DNA from: Dorea phocaeensis
GTDB lineage: Bacteria; Bacillota; Clostridia; Lachnospirales; Lachnospiraceae
Assembly (NCBI RefSeq): GCF_900240315.1
Contig: NZ_OEPZ01000003.1
Coordinates: 371,700-435,699 of the forward strand
Direction: 5' to 3'
DNA: 64,000 nucleotides
The translations under genes and the position numbers were made by a program. Positions 8,745 through 16,846 of the stretch are shown here, piece by piece. The first letter of the stretch is position 1; each line of letters starts with the position of its first letter. The notes beneath the pieces are model-generated. The model worked only from the letters and a program-made list of their open reading frames with translations, was not told the origin of the DNA and did not search any database.

Positions 8745-8978
8745 TTACTCCGTCACCTCAACCACCAGATAAAACCCTTTCTCCGTCTTTTCAATCCGAC
8801 GAATAATCCCCGTTCTTGCCTTGATTCGCTCGCTGGTCCGATAAATTCCAGACATCGCAATAGATGGTTCTACCAGGTAAGTATACTGTCCGGTCACTGC
8901 ACTTCTCTCACTGATTTCCACTTCTTGCCCTTCTGTGACCAGCCCTTCCCTCTCCATCTTAAACCGTTCCTGTCTCAT
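8745..8978 (-). CDS. Small protein of unknown function (77 aa)
   Basis: A 77-aa soluble protein, rich in Glu, Arg and beta-type residues, with no recognised family. ATG 8978 follows GAGGGGGGG by 6 nt, a clear ribosome-binding site, and is preferred to an in-frame ATG 57 nt upstream. It is divergent from the XRE regulator at 9152, so the two may share control. Confidence 0.65.
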   Translation of the reverse strand: MRQERFKMEREGLVTEGQEVEISERSAVTGQYTYLVEPSIAMSGIYRTSERIKARTGIIRRIEKTEKGFYLVVEVTE

Positions 8979-9108
8979 TGTTTTCCCCCCCTCATTTCTT
9001 TTTCTAGTCCTTTTGTTTTCACGACAATGTTCCATTTTGTTTCGGCAAGGAACCTAGTCGCAACATTTTGTTGATATTCGACACTTTTTATGTTCTTTAT
9101 CATCTAAG

Positions 9109-9125
9109 TTGGTAAAATATACCAA
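9109..9125. promoter_or_regulatory. Palindromic candidate operator upstream of the XRE regulator
   Basis: TTGGTA-AAATA-TACCAA is a perfect inverted repeat with 6-bp arms and a 5-bp centre, about 27 nt before the XRE start. Small XRE repressors commonly bind such sites to control themselves. Binding by this protein is inferred. Confidence 0.5.
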
Positions 9126-9151
9126 AATACTAATTCAGGGAGGTAACATTC

Positions 9152-9499
9152 ATGTCTTTTGCACAGAAATTGAAATCATTACGACTTGAACACGATATGA
9201 CACAGGAATCTGTGGCTAAGTATATGAATGTGGCGCGCTCCACCATTGCAGGTTATGAAACAAAGAACCGTCAGCCCTCTCACGAAAAACTGACAACGCT
9301 TGCCTCTTTGTTTCAGGTTTCCGTAGATTACCTTTTGGACGAAGGTGAAGAAATCAACGTTACGCTCCATCCCTCCTGCATTCTTCCTTTTGAAGATCAG
9401 AACCTTCTCGACAGTTATCACAAACTGTCCGCCCGCTCCAGAAAAGATCTCAAGGAATATCTCTACCTTTTACAGCTTCGCGACAACGAAAAACACTAA
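9152..9499 (+). CDS. XRE-family helix-turn-helix transcriptional regulator
   Basis: A 115-aa protein. Residues about 5-60 form the HTH_3 (Cro/C1) domain: 'LKSLRLEHDMTQESVAKYMNVARSTIAGYETKNRQ' carries the usual QESVA and R/E positions of this fold, followed by 'YLLDEGEE'. The C-terminal half is a short helical region, perhaps for dimerisation. A good GGGAGG precedes the start. It converges with gatD, the stop codons being only a few bases apart. Confidence 0.9.
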   Translation: MSFAQKLKSLRLEHDMTQESVAKYMNVARSTIAGYETKNRQPSHEKLTTLASLFQVSVDYLLDEGEEINVTLHPSCILPFEDQNLLDSYHKLSARSRKDLKEYLYLLQLRDNEKH

Positions 9500-9503
9500 C
9501 TGT

Positions 9504-10238
9504 TTATTCTTTCAAATATCTTCGGCAGATACTTTCATTTGCCGCCTGTTCCTGACTGTCGTCAAGTTCTTCTAGCGTTACCGGACCATACTTTCTCTCT
9601 AGCGCTTTCTGAATCAGATAATCACAAATCTGCGGATTTTTCGGAAGCAGCGGTCCATGCAGATAAGTCCCGATTACATTCTTGTAAACCACTCCCTCGT
9701 ATCCGCTCTTTCCATCGTTTCCATGTCCATAAAGGACCTTGCCAAACGGCTGATTTCCATTTAAGAAGGTTCGTCCTCCGTGATTCTCAAATCCCACTAC
9801 CGGCATCTTGGCCAAATCACTCTTTAAAATAATGTTGTCAATCAAGCGTCCGTTCCCCTGTTCTGTATAAATATCAACAAGGTTCAGCCCTTCAATCATA
9901 CCCTCTTCTGTCTTATAATATTTCCCCAGCAGCTGATATCCGCCGCACACAGCAATCACGACGCCTCCGTCTTCCACATACTGCTGAAAATCCTCTCTAA
10001 TCTCCAGAAGATTCTTACATACGATAGCCTGCTCCCGGTCAGAACCTCCTCCAAGCAGCACAATATCAAGCTTGGAGAAATCAATGACATCTCCGGTATT
10101 AAATTCGATCGTCTCTGCATCAATTCCACGCCATCTGCAGCGCTGTTCCATGCAGGCAATATTCCCCCTGTCTCCATACAGGTTCAAAAGATCCGGATAG
10201 AGATGCCCAATCGTAATTTTCCTATCTGTCCGTCCCAT
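9504..10238 (-). CDS. gatD: Lipid II isoglutaminyl synthase, glutamine amidotransferase subunit GatD
   Basis: A 244-aa class I (CobB/CobQ-like) amidotransferase. The nucleophile is Cys98 in 'IAVCGGYQLLG' and the histidine is His194 in 'GTYLHGPLL'. It supplies ammonia to MurT to amidate the D-Glu of the lipid II stem peptide. Its start overlaps the murT stop by one base (TAATG), which fits a fixed-ratio complex. Confidence 0.95.
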   Translation of the reverse strand: MGRTDRKITIGHLYPDLLNLYGDRGNIACMEQRCRWRGIDAETIEFNTGDVIDFSKLDIVLLGGGSDREQAIVCKNLLEIREDFQQYVEDGGVVIAVCGGYQLLGKYYKTEEGMIEGLNLVDIYTEQGNGRLIDNIILKSDLAKMPVVGFENHGGRTFLNGNQPFGKVLYGHGNDGKSGYEGVVYKNVIGTYLHGPLLPKNPQICDYLIQKALERKYGPVTLEELDDSQEQAANESICRRYLKE

Positions 10239-11578
10239 TACTTCTCTGCCTCCATCTTCTTCAATACATTTCTGGTTGAAAACAATGCCGTATAGTTAAC
10301 CAGCAAATACAAATTGCCGCATCCATTCTTCACACATTCACGAATCGCCGTTTCCACATCCGTTTCCACTTTAGATGGAATTTCCACATATTTCAAGCGA
10401 AGTCCCATATCATAGCAGCGGATTCCGCTGACGGTAACAGAATGGATATTCGCATCCTTAAAACGATCAAAATCCACATCCCACAGCCAGGACACATCAA
10501 TTCCGTCCTGCGCATTATCATTGATCACAATTATAATATCCTTCTCTTTTTCGTCCTGCATCACCGCAGAAATATTCTGATTAAATCCCGCCGGATTCTT
10601 GGCAAGATTCAGCATGATTTTCGTATCCTGAATCTGGAACTGTTCCATCCGTCCGTTCTCCGGATTAAAAGCTGCAAGCATCTCATTAAATCCTGTCAGC
10701 TCAAGCCCTCCTGTTCTGGCAGCCGCATAAGCCGCAAGAATATTATATACATTATAGAATCCTCTGTAATTTGCACGGATTCTCCGGCCTTCCACTGTAA
10801 AAGAAAGATGATCCCCCACCTCAATTTCGGAGGCATCGTACTGAATCTTTGGTCTTTTAAAGTCACATCCTGTACATTCATAGTCTCCCAGCTGGCTGTA
10901 ATGATAAAAGTGATACATAAGCGGCTCTCCACATTGTTTGCAGAATCTTCCTTCCCGAATCTCGCGTGAATCCTTATCATCAATCACCTTCTCACTGATT
11001 CCATAAGTGATAAATTCATTGCCGCTCTCCATAGCAAGATATGCCGACAGAGCATCATCGCCATTGACAATCACTTTCATCTTCGGCGCTGACTGCATCA
11101 CTTCTTTTAAAATATTCATGGTAATATCAATCTCTCCATACCGGTCAAGCTGGTCACGGAAGAGATTGGTCAGCACCATATAATCCGGCTTAAAGTGCGG
11201 AAACACCCTTCTTGTAGACGCCTCATCAACCTCAATACAAGCATAATCCGCCTTTAAATTTCCTCCAATTCCTGCGCTAAGAACAAACGCTGCCACGACT
11301 CCATTTAACATATTAGAGCCCGTGTGATTGCAGACAACCCGATACCCTTCTTTTTGAAGCGCCGCGCAAAGCATATTGTTTGTCGTCGTCTTTCCATTCG
11401 TTCCACACACAATATAAATATCTTTTTTTACCTGTCCCGCCAACTCTTTCAAAATAGACGGACAGATCTGAAGTGCAATCTTTCCTGCCCACGTTACTCC
11501 CTGTCGGTGAAAAATGTGGACGCTTATTTTTTCTGTAAGTTTTGCCGCCCATACGGCCAGCATTCTGCGTAATCTCAT
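10238..11578 (-). CDS. murT: Lipid II isoglutaminyl synthase, Mur ligase-like subunit MurT
   Basis: A 446-aa Mur-ligase family protein. The ATP loop is 'VCGTNGKTTTN' (about 58-67). A four-Cys zinc ribbon typical of MurT is present at Cys213, Cys216, Cys235 and Cys238. The C-terminal MurT domain (DUF1727) contains 'NPENGRMEQF' and 'LAKNPAGFNQ'. With GatD it amidates lipid II at the cytoplasmic face. It starts 4 nt after the fructokinase stop. Confidence 0.95.
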   Translation of the reverse strand: MRLRRMLAVWAAKLTEKISVHIFHRQGVTWAGKIALQICPSILKELAGQVKKDIYIVCGTNGKTTTNNMLCAALQKEGYRVVCNHTGSNMLNGVVAAFVLSAGIGGNLKADYACIEVDEASTRRVFPHFKPDYMVLTNLFRDQLDRYGEIDITMNILKEVMQSAPKMKVIVNGDDALSAYLAMESGNEFITYGISEKVIDDKDSREIREGRFCKQCGEPLMYHFYHYSQLGDYECTGCDFKRPKIQYDASEIEVGDHLSFTVEGRRIRANYRGFYNVYNILAAYAAARTGGLELTGFNEMLAAFNPENGRMEQFQIQDTKIMLNLAKNPAGFNQNISAVMQDEKEKDIIIVINDNAQDGIDVSWLWDVDFDRFKDANIHSVTVSGIRCYDMGLRLKYVEIPSKVETDVETAIRECVKNGCGNLYLLVNYTALFSTRNVLKKMEAEK

Positions 11579-11582
11579 AATC

Positions 11583-12545
11583 CTACTGTTCCCCTAATAA
11601 TTTCATAATATCTTCCGGTTCCGGCATGGAGCGAATAGCTCCTTTTTTCGTGGTAATCAATGCTGCTCCACCATTTGCGTAAGTCAGAATCTGTCCCAAT
11701 TTCTGCTCATCAAGCTTATCAAGACCATATTCTAAAACTCCATGGATAGCACACCCAAAGAACGTATCGCCGGCTCCCGTCGTCTCAACAGTCTTTACGG
11801 AAAATCCCGGTCTTTCAACCCGCAGATTCCGATAATAGGCACGGCTTCCTTCCTTTCCCATCGTCAGGAAGATCAAAGGAATCTGATACTTCTTCTGCAG
11901 ATAGCGGATTCCATCGTCATAGTCTTCCATCCCCGACACAAACTGGATCTCATTATCCGAAATTTTTAATATATCACAATATCCAAATCCAAATTCCATC
12001 TGCTTTTTCGCATCCTCCATGGAAGACCAAAGCGGAGGCCGAAGATTGGGATCAAAGGTAATCAGGCACCCTTCCTCCCTTGCCGTCTCAAGCGCCTTCT
12101 CTGTCGCTGTTCTTGCCGGCTCGTCCGTCATGGAAAGCGTTCCAAAATGAAAGATTTTGGACTGGCGGATCAAATCATAATCCACCTCTTCTTTCATCAG
12201 CATCATATCTGCTCCCGGCTTCCTATAAAAAGAAAATTCCCGGTCTCCATCCGAAAGTGTATGTACGAATGCCAGCGTAGTATGAATATCCTGATCCAGT
12301 ATAAGTCCTCTGCTCTCCACGCCTAAATCCTCAATGGTTCTTTTCAAAAGGCGCCCAAACTGGTCATCTCCAACCTTGCCGATAAAAGCGGTCTTTCTTC
12401 CTAATTTATTCAGCATTGCAAGCACATTACATGGCGCTCCTCCCGGACATGCTTCAAACAGCTGATTCCCCTGCCCGCTTTGTCCATTTTGTGTAAAATC
12501 AATCAGCATTTCGCCCATAGCGGTAACATCATATAACTTTCCCAT
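11583..12545 (-). CDS. PfkB-family carbohydrate kinase, probably fructokinase
   Basis: A 320-aa ribokinase-fold sugar kinase. The N-terminal 'GEMLIDF' and 'CPGGAPCNVLAMLNKLG' and the C-terminal signature 'VETTGAGDTFFGCAIHG' with the catalytic Asp match fructokinases (ScrK). ATG 12545 follows AAGGAG by 8 nt; a GTG 9 nt upstream overlaps that site and is less likely. It is the first gene of an operon with murT and gatD. The substrate is inferred. Confidence 0.88.
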   Translation of the reverse strand: MGKLYDVTAMGEMLIDFTQNGQSGQGNQLFEACPGGAPCNVLAMLNKLGRKTAFIGKVGDDQFGRLLKRTIEDLGVESRGLILDQDIHTTLAFVHTLSDGDREFSFYRKPGADMMLMKEEVDYDLIRQSKIFHFGTLSMTDEPARTATEKALETAREEGCLITFDPNLRPPLWSSMEDAKKQMEFGFGYCDILKISDNEIQFVSGMEDYDDGIRYLQKKYQIPLIFLTMGKEGSRAYYRNLRVERPGFSVKTVETTGAGDTFFGCAIHGVLEYGLDKLDEQKLGQILTYANGGAALITTKKGAIRSMPEPEDIMKLLGEQ

Positions 12546-12653
12546 TTTCCGCACTCCTTATTATATCAAGATCCATCTTTCACCATTCTATCACATTATG
12601 CAATCTTTTGAAAGACCAATGAAATTCTTGTTATTTTTTTGTCAAATTGTCAA

Positions 12654-12682
12654 TTTACACAAATTTCTTCTAATGATACAAT
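12654..12682 (+). promoter_or_regulatory. Promoter of the small membrane protein gene
   Basis: TTTACA (12654-12659) and TACAAT (12677-12682) are spaced by 17 bp and lie about 50 bp before the start codon at 12736. Confidence 0.6.
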
Positions 12683-12735
12683 ATTTAACGTAAAAATAAA
12701 AGTTAAAAGTTTAACATGTTTTGGAGGGAATACAA

Positions 12736-12903
12736 ATGTCAAGCGTATTAGTTATTGTATCTATTGCATTCGCAGGGTTTCTTGCATATATCATTGGAGA
12801 AAGAATTCATGAAATCAGAACAGCTCTGATCTGCAATGAAAGCACAGAAAAGAGCCGCCATGAAAAAGAGCATTTTGCAGTTGTTCGCACAATGCACGCC
12901 TAA
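12736..12903 (+). CDS. Small single-pass membrane protein (55 aa), unknown
   Basis: A 55-aa protein. Residues 2-22 form one hydrophobic helix (SSVLVIVSIAFAGFLAYIIG), and the rest is a charged tail. ATG 12736 follows GGAGGG by 7 nt; an ATG 15 nt upstream overlaps that site. It has its own promoter and terminator, so it is a single-gene transcript. No family was recognised. Confidence 0.65.
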   Translation: MSSVLVIVSIAFAGFLAYIIGERIHEIRTALICNESTEKSRHEKEHFAVVRTMHA

Positions 12904-12952
12904 CGGCATTGAACCAAAAATTAAACATTGCATGCTATTTAATTTTCCATAA

Positions 12953-12985
12953 AAAGGGCTGTTCTTTTGCAACAGTCCTTTTTTT
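12953..12985. terminator. Intrinsic terminator after the small membrane protein gene
   Basis: AAAGGGCTGTT (12953-12963) pairs with AACAGTCCTTT (12971-12981) with one G-U pair, and the sequence continues in a T-run. The A-run on the other side may let it work in both directions. Confidence 0.8.
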
Positions 12986-13098
12986 AATCGAAACTTTATT
13001 GATTTGCATCTCTATGAATGGTATGATTATAAACAGTGATTCGTTTCACATTTAATAAGGTAACAATTCAAAATTTGATAAAAGAAGGTGGTATTCCT

Positions 13099-14247
13099 AT
13101 GACAACAAATGAAAAAGCACTCAAGATGCATGAAGAGTGGAATGGAAAGATTGAAACAACAGCCAAATCACACGTCCACTCCCGCGAGGATCTTGCAATC
13201 GCCTATACACCAGGCGTTGCCGAGCCATGTAAAGTCATTGCAAAGGACAAAGAAGCAGCCTACACTTACACTATGAAAGCCAATACCGTGGCCGTCATAT
13301 CCGATGGAAGCGCAGTTCTTGGTCTTGGCAATATCGGCGCCCTTGCCGCAATGCCTGTCATGGAAGGAAAGGCCGTTCTATTCAAAGAATTCGGCGGGGT
13401 CAACGCGGTTCCTATCTGTCTTGACACACAGGATACCGAAGAAATTATCCAAACAGTGGTTAATATCGCCCCGGCATTTGGCGGTATTAATTTGGAAGAT
13501 ATCAGCGCGCCCCGCTGCTTTGAGATTGAAGAACGCTTAAAAGAACTCCTTAATATCCCTGTCTTCCATGATGACCAACACGGAACAGCCATCGTCGTTC
13601 TTGCCGGTATTATCAATGCATTGAAGGTCACCGGCAAATCAAAAGAGACTTCCAAAGTTGTAGTCAACGGAGCTGGAAGCGCCGGAATTGCCATTACAAA
13701 ACTGCTCTTAACCTACGGCTTTAAAGAAATCACCATGTGTGATATCAATGGCATCATCAGCAAGGCTTCTCCGAACCTGAATTGGATGCAGCAGAAAATG
13801 GCTGAGGTCACCAATCTGGAAGGACGAACAGGAACGCTCGCCGATGCACTCGTAGGCGCCGACATCTTCGTCGGTGTATCTGCCCCCGGCATCGTCACTT
13901 CAGAGATGGTTGCTTCCATGAATCAGGATGCCATCCTCTTTGCTATGGCAAACCCGGTTCCGGAAATCATGCCGGATCTTGCCAAGGCCGCAGGCGCCAG
14001 AATTGTCGGAACCGGACGCTCCGACTTTCCAAATCAGGTCAATAATGTCGTTGCCTTCCCTGGCATCTTCAAAGGTGCACTGGAAGGACGAGCTTCCCAG
14101 ATCACAGAAGAGATGAAGCTTGCAACAGCGCAGGCCATCGCAGACCTTGTACCGGAAGACGACTTAAATGAAGAACATATTCTTCCGGAAGCCTTTGACC
14201 CTCGTGTTGCTGACGTAGTCAGTCAGGCAGTAAAGGAACGTATCTAA
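13099..14247 (+). CDS. NAD(P)-dependent malic enzyme
   Basis: A 382-aa short-form malic enzyme that decarboxylates malate to pyruvate. The start 'YTPGVAEPCKVI', 'AVISDGSAVLGLGNIG', the metal-binding 'HDDQHGTAIVVLAGI' and the Rossmann motif 'VVVNGAGSAGIAI' are present. It lacks the phosphotransacetylase domain of long MaeB. ATG 13099 follows GAAGGTGG. The next gene begins one base after its stop. Confidence 0.93.
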   Translation: MTTNEKALKMHEEWNGKIETTAKSHVHSREDLAIAYTPGVAEPCKVIAKDKEAAYTYTMKANTVAVISDGSAVLGLGNIGALAAMPVMEGKAVLFKEFGGVNAVPICLDTQDTEEIIQTVVNIAPAFGGINLEDISAPRCFEIEERLKELLNIPVFHDDQHGTAIVVLAGIINALKVTGKSKETSKVVVNGAGSAGIAITKLLLTYGFKEITMCDINGIISKASPNLNWMQQKMAEVTNLEGRTGTLADALVGADIFVGVSAPGIVTSEMVASMNQDAILFAMANPVPEIMPDLAKAAGARIVGTGRSDFPNQVNNVVAFPGIFKGALEGRASQITEEMKLATAQAIADLVPEDDLNEEHILPEAFDPRVADVVSQAVKERI

Positions 14248-14248
14248 T

Positions 14249-15172
14249 ATGGCAGTCTATTGGGACGAAAAAAGATATCATTCTCTTAACTACCATCTAA
14301 GAAAAACCTATGGCGAGAAACTGTATAAGATCTCTTTGGATGGCGGCATGACCTGCCCCAACCGCGATGGTACGCTTGGTACCCGTGGCTGCATCTTTTG
14401 CAGTAAGGGCGGTTCCGGCGACTTCGCCGCCTCCAAAACGCTTTCCATCACAGAGCAGATTGAAACCGGAAAGCAGCAGGCAGCCCGCAAATATACCGGC
14501 AACTCCTATATTGCCTATTTTCAGGCGTATACGAATACTTACGCCCCTGCTGCGTACCTGAGACAAATTTTCACCGAAGCAATCCAGAATCCGAATATTC
14601 GGATTCTGTCCATTGCTACCCGCCCGGACTGTCTAAGTCCTGACGTTATCAGTCTTTTAAAGGAGCTTGCGGCACTCAAACCCATCTGGGTTGAATTAGG
14701 ACTGCAGACCATCCACGAAGATACCGCTCGTTTTATCCGAAGAGGCTACGATCTGCCTGTTTTTGAACGCGCTATCCACGATCTTAGAAATGCCGGAATT
14801 ACAGTCATCGTTCATACCATTCTCGGACTGCCGGGAGAAAGCCGAAAGCAAATGCTTCAAACAGTCAATTATTTAAATACCCAGGATATCCAGGGCATCA
14901 AGTTTCAGCTTCTCCATATACTGAAAGATACTGATCTTGCAGACTATTATGAGAGACACCCGTTTCCTCTTCCAGATATGGAAACTTATTTTTCTATACT
15001 GGCGGAGCAACTGACGCATCTGCGTCCTGACATCGTCGTCCACCGATTAACCGGTGACGGCCCCAAACAACTCCTGATTGCTCCCCTTTGGACCGGGAAC
15101 AAACGTCAGGTACTCAACCAGATGCAGGCTTATTTCAAACGCCATGACATCTGGCAAGGAAAGGATTTGTAA
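14249..15172 (+). CDS. mnmL: TIGR01212-family radical SAM protein, YtqA/MnmL-like
   Basis: A 307-aa Elp3-like radical SAM enzyme. The cluster cysteines are spaced as in this family: Cys36, Cys48 and Cys51 ('TCPNRDG...GCIFCSKGG'). 'SIATRPDCL' and 'WVELGLQT' also match. YtqA has been linked to the mnm5s2U34 tRNA pathway of Gram-positive bacteria, acting before MnmM (YtqB), which is at 616-1194 here. The gene starts one base after malic enzyme and 2 bases before the next gene, so it is in an operon. The symbol is less certain than the family. Confidence 0.82.
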   Translation: MAVYWDEKRYHSLNYHLRKTYGEKLYKISLDGGMTCPNRDGTLGTRGCIFCSKGGSGDFAASKTLSITEQIETGKQQAARKYTGNSYIAYFQAYTNTYAPAAYLRQIFTEAIQNPNIRILSIATRPDCLSPDVISLLKELAALKPIWVELGLQTIHEDTARFIRRGYDLPVFERAIHDLRNAGITVIVHTILGLPGESRKQMLQTVNYLNTQDIQGIKFQLLHILKDTDLADYYERHPFPLPDMETYFSILAEQLTHLRPDIVVHRLTGDGPKQLLIAPLWTGNKRQVLNQMQAYFKRHDIWQGKDL

Positions 15173-15174
15173 GA

Positions 15175-15687
15175 ATGGCCAATTCATTTAAACTTTATAA
15201 ATTAATCATACTCTATATGCTGAGTAAAGTGGACTTCCCTCTGACAAATTCCCAGATTTCAGAGTTTATACTGGATGAAGGATACACTACTTATTTTAAA
15301 CTTCAGCAAGCAATCTCTGAGCTTCTGGAATCTGGATTTATCCGGGAAGAAGCAACTCACAGCCGAACCTTCTATCATCTGACGGAGGAAGGCGCAGAGA
15401 CCATCCATTTCTTCAAAAATGATATCTCTCCGGCAATTCAGCAGGATATCGATACCTTTCTGAAGGAAAAACGCTACGAATTAAAAAATGAGGTTGCTGT
15501 GAAAGCCGATTACTACCGTACGCCAAACACCGAATATGCCGTACGCTGCCAGGTCATTGAACAGGACAGCTCGCTGATTGATCTGACCGTCACCGTACCT
15601 ACAGAAGCAGAGGCAGAAACCATTGTAAACAATTGGACAATGAAAAACCAGGAAATTTACGCACTGGTCATGTCTACACTCTTGTAA
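15175..15687 (+). CDS. DUF4364 family protein
   Basis: A 170-aa protein typical of Clostridia. Residues about 5-80 look like a winged helix ('KLIILYMLSKVDFPLTNSQISEFIL', 'LLESGFIREE', 'YHLTEEG'), and the C-terminal half is a beta-rich domain. A DNA-binding role is likely from the fold but not proven. It is tightly packed between the YtqA-like gene and the chromate transporter genes. Confidence 0.85.
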   Translation: MANSFKLYKLIILYMLSKVDFPLTNSQISEFILDEGYTTYFKLQQAISELLESGFIREEATHSRTFYHLTEEGAETIHFFKNDISPAIQQDIDTFLKEKRYELKNEVAVKADYYRTPNTEYAVRCQVIEQDSSLIDLTVTVPTEAEAETIVNNWTMKNQEIYALVMSTLL

Positions 15688-15701
15688 ACAGGAGAACTCT
15701 T

Positions 15702-16253
15702 ATGAAATTTAGAAAATTTTCTGAACTCTATGTCAGCTTTTTTAAAATCGGAAGTCTGCTCTTTGGCGGAGGCCTCGCCATGCTTCCTCTTTTACAGAAG
15801 GAAGTGGTCGAACAGAGAAAATGGTGTACAGAAGAAGAAATTATGGACATGTATGCCATCGGACAATGTACCCCAGGCGTAATCGCCGTCAACACTGCCA
15901 CCTATGTCGGTTATCGGCAGGCAGGAATTGGCGGCAGCATTGCCGGAACCCTTGGAGTTATCTCTCCTTCCATTCTGATTATCTGCTTAATCGCATCTGT
16001 TCTTCAGAATTTTTTACAACTCCCCCTTGTCATTCACGCTCTTTCCGGGATTCGGATTGTCGTCTGTGCGTTGATGTTAAATACCGTCTTTCGTCTGGCC
16101 AAAAAAGGAATCGTTGATAAGTTAGGCGGCGTGCTCTTTCTAAGCTCTTTCCTTCTTGCCTGCTTTACGCCCCTTCCCACAGCCATTATTATCCTTCTTG
16201 CCGGAGGATGCGGTATCATCGGACAACACTTCAAAAGGAGGCATACCCCATGA
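15702..16253 (+). CDS. Chromate transporter-type membrane protein, first half (ChrA family)
   Basis: A 183-aa protein with about six membrane segments. It carries the CHR motifs 'FFKIGSLLFGGGLAMLPLL' and 'GQCTPGVIAVNTATYVGYRQAG'. In short-chain CHR systems two such halves are encoded by adjacent genes and form the complete transporter. ATG 15702 follows AGGAGA by 6 nt. The true substrate may not be chromate. Confidence 0.88.
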   Translation: MKFRKFSELYVSFFKIGSLLFGGGLAMLPLLQKEVVEQRKWCTEEEIMDMYAIGQCTPGVIAVNTATYVGYRQAGIGGSIAGTLGVISPSILIICLIASVLQNFLQLPLVIHALSGIRIVVCALMLNTVFRLAKKGIVDKLGGVLFLSSFLLACFTPLPTAIIILLAGGCGIIGQHFKRRHTP

Positions 16254-16807
16254 TTTATTTCACATTGGCATACGAATTCTTTAAAATCGGACTCTTTTCT
16301 ATCGGCGGCGGAATGGCAACTCTGCCCTTTCTGATGGATTTAGCTGGAAAACACGACTGGTTTACTATTGCTCAGGTAGCTGATATGGCAGCCATCAGCG
16401 AAAGTACCCCCGGTCCTCTAGGTGTCAATATGGCCACCTTCGCCGGATACCATGCCGCCGGAATTCCCGGTGCACTGATTGCTACTCTTGCACTTACCGC
16501 TCCGGCGCTGATCATTATTATACTAATCGCAAAATTCCTGGAAAATTTCAGTGAAAACCAAACGGTACAGGCTGTTTTTTACGGAATCCGCCCAACAGTC
16601 GCCGCCCTGATAGGATACGCCGTCTGGGAGCTGCTTCAAATCACCATGGTCACCACCACAGAAAATGGCCAGACCCTTCCAGATCTGACCAGTATTATGC
16701 TCTGTATTCTGTTCGTTCTGCTTCTGCAGTGGAAACGGCTGCAAAAACTTCATCCTATCGTGTGGATCCTTGCCGGAGCTGTCGCAGGAATCCTCCTCAA
16801 ATTATAA
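16250..16807 (+). CDS. Chromate transporter-type membrane protein, second half (ChrA family)
   Basis: A 185-aa partner of the preceding gene with the same motifs ('FFKIGLFSIGGGMATLPFL', 'SESTPGPLGVNMATFAGY'). ATG 16250 overlaps the previous stop (ATGA), and an AAAGGAGG lies within the upstream gene. The two proteins probably form a heterodimer. It is the last gene of the malic enzyme operon and converges with hemW. Confidence 0.88.
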   Translation: MIYFTLAYEFFKIGLFSIGGGMATLPFLMDLAGKHDWFTIAQVADMAAISESTPGPLGVNMATFAGYHAAGIPGALIATLALTAPALIIIILIAKFLENFSENQTVQAVFYGIRPTVAALIGYAVWELLQITMVTTTENGQTLPDLTSIMLCILFVLLLQWKRLQKLHPIVWILAGAVAGILLKL

Positions 16808-16846
16808 GAATCTTTTCTATACTAAAAAGCGCTAGAAATCATTCGC

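Noticed and set aside
12555..12580. TATAAT just before the fructokinase gene as its promoter
   Set aside because: It lies so close to the ribosome-binding site that transcription would start inside that site, and no -35 was seen.
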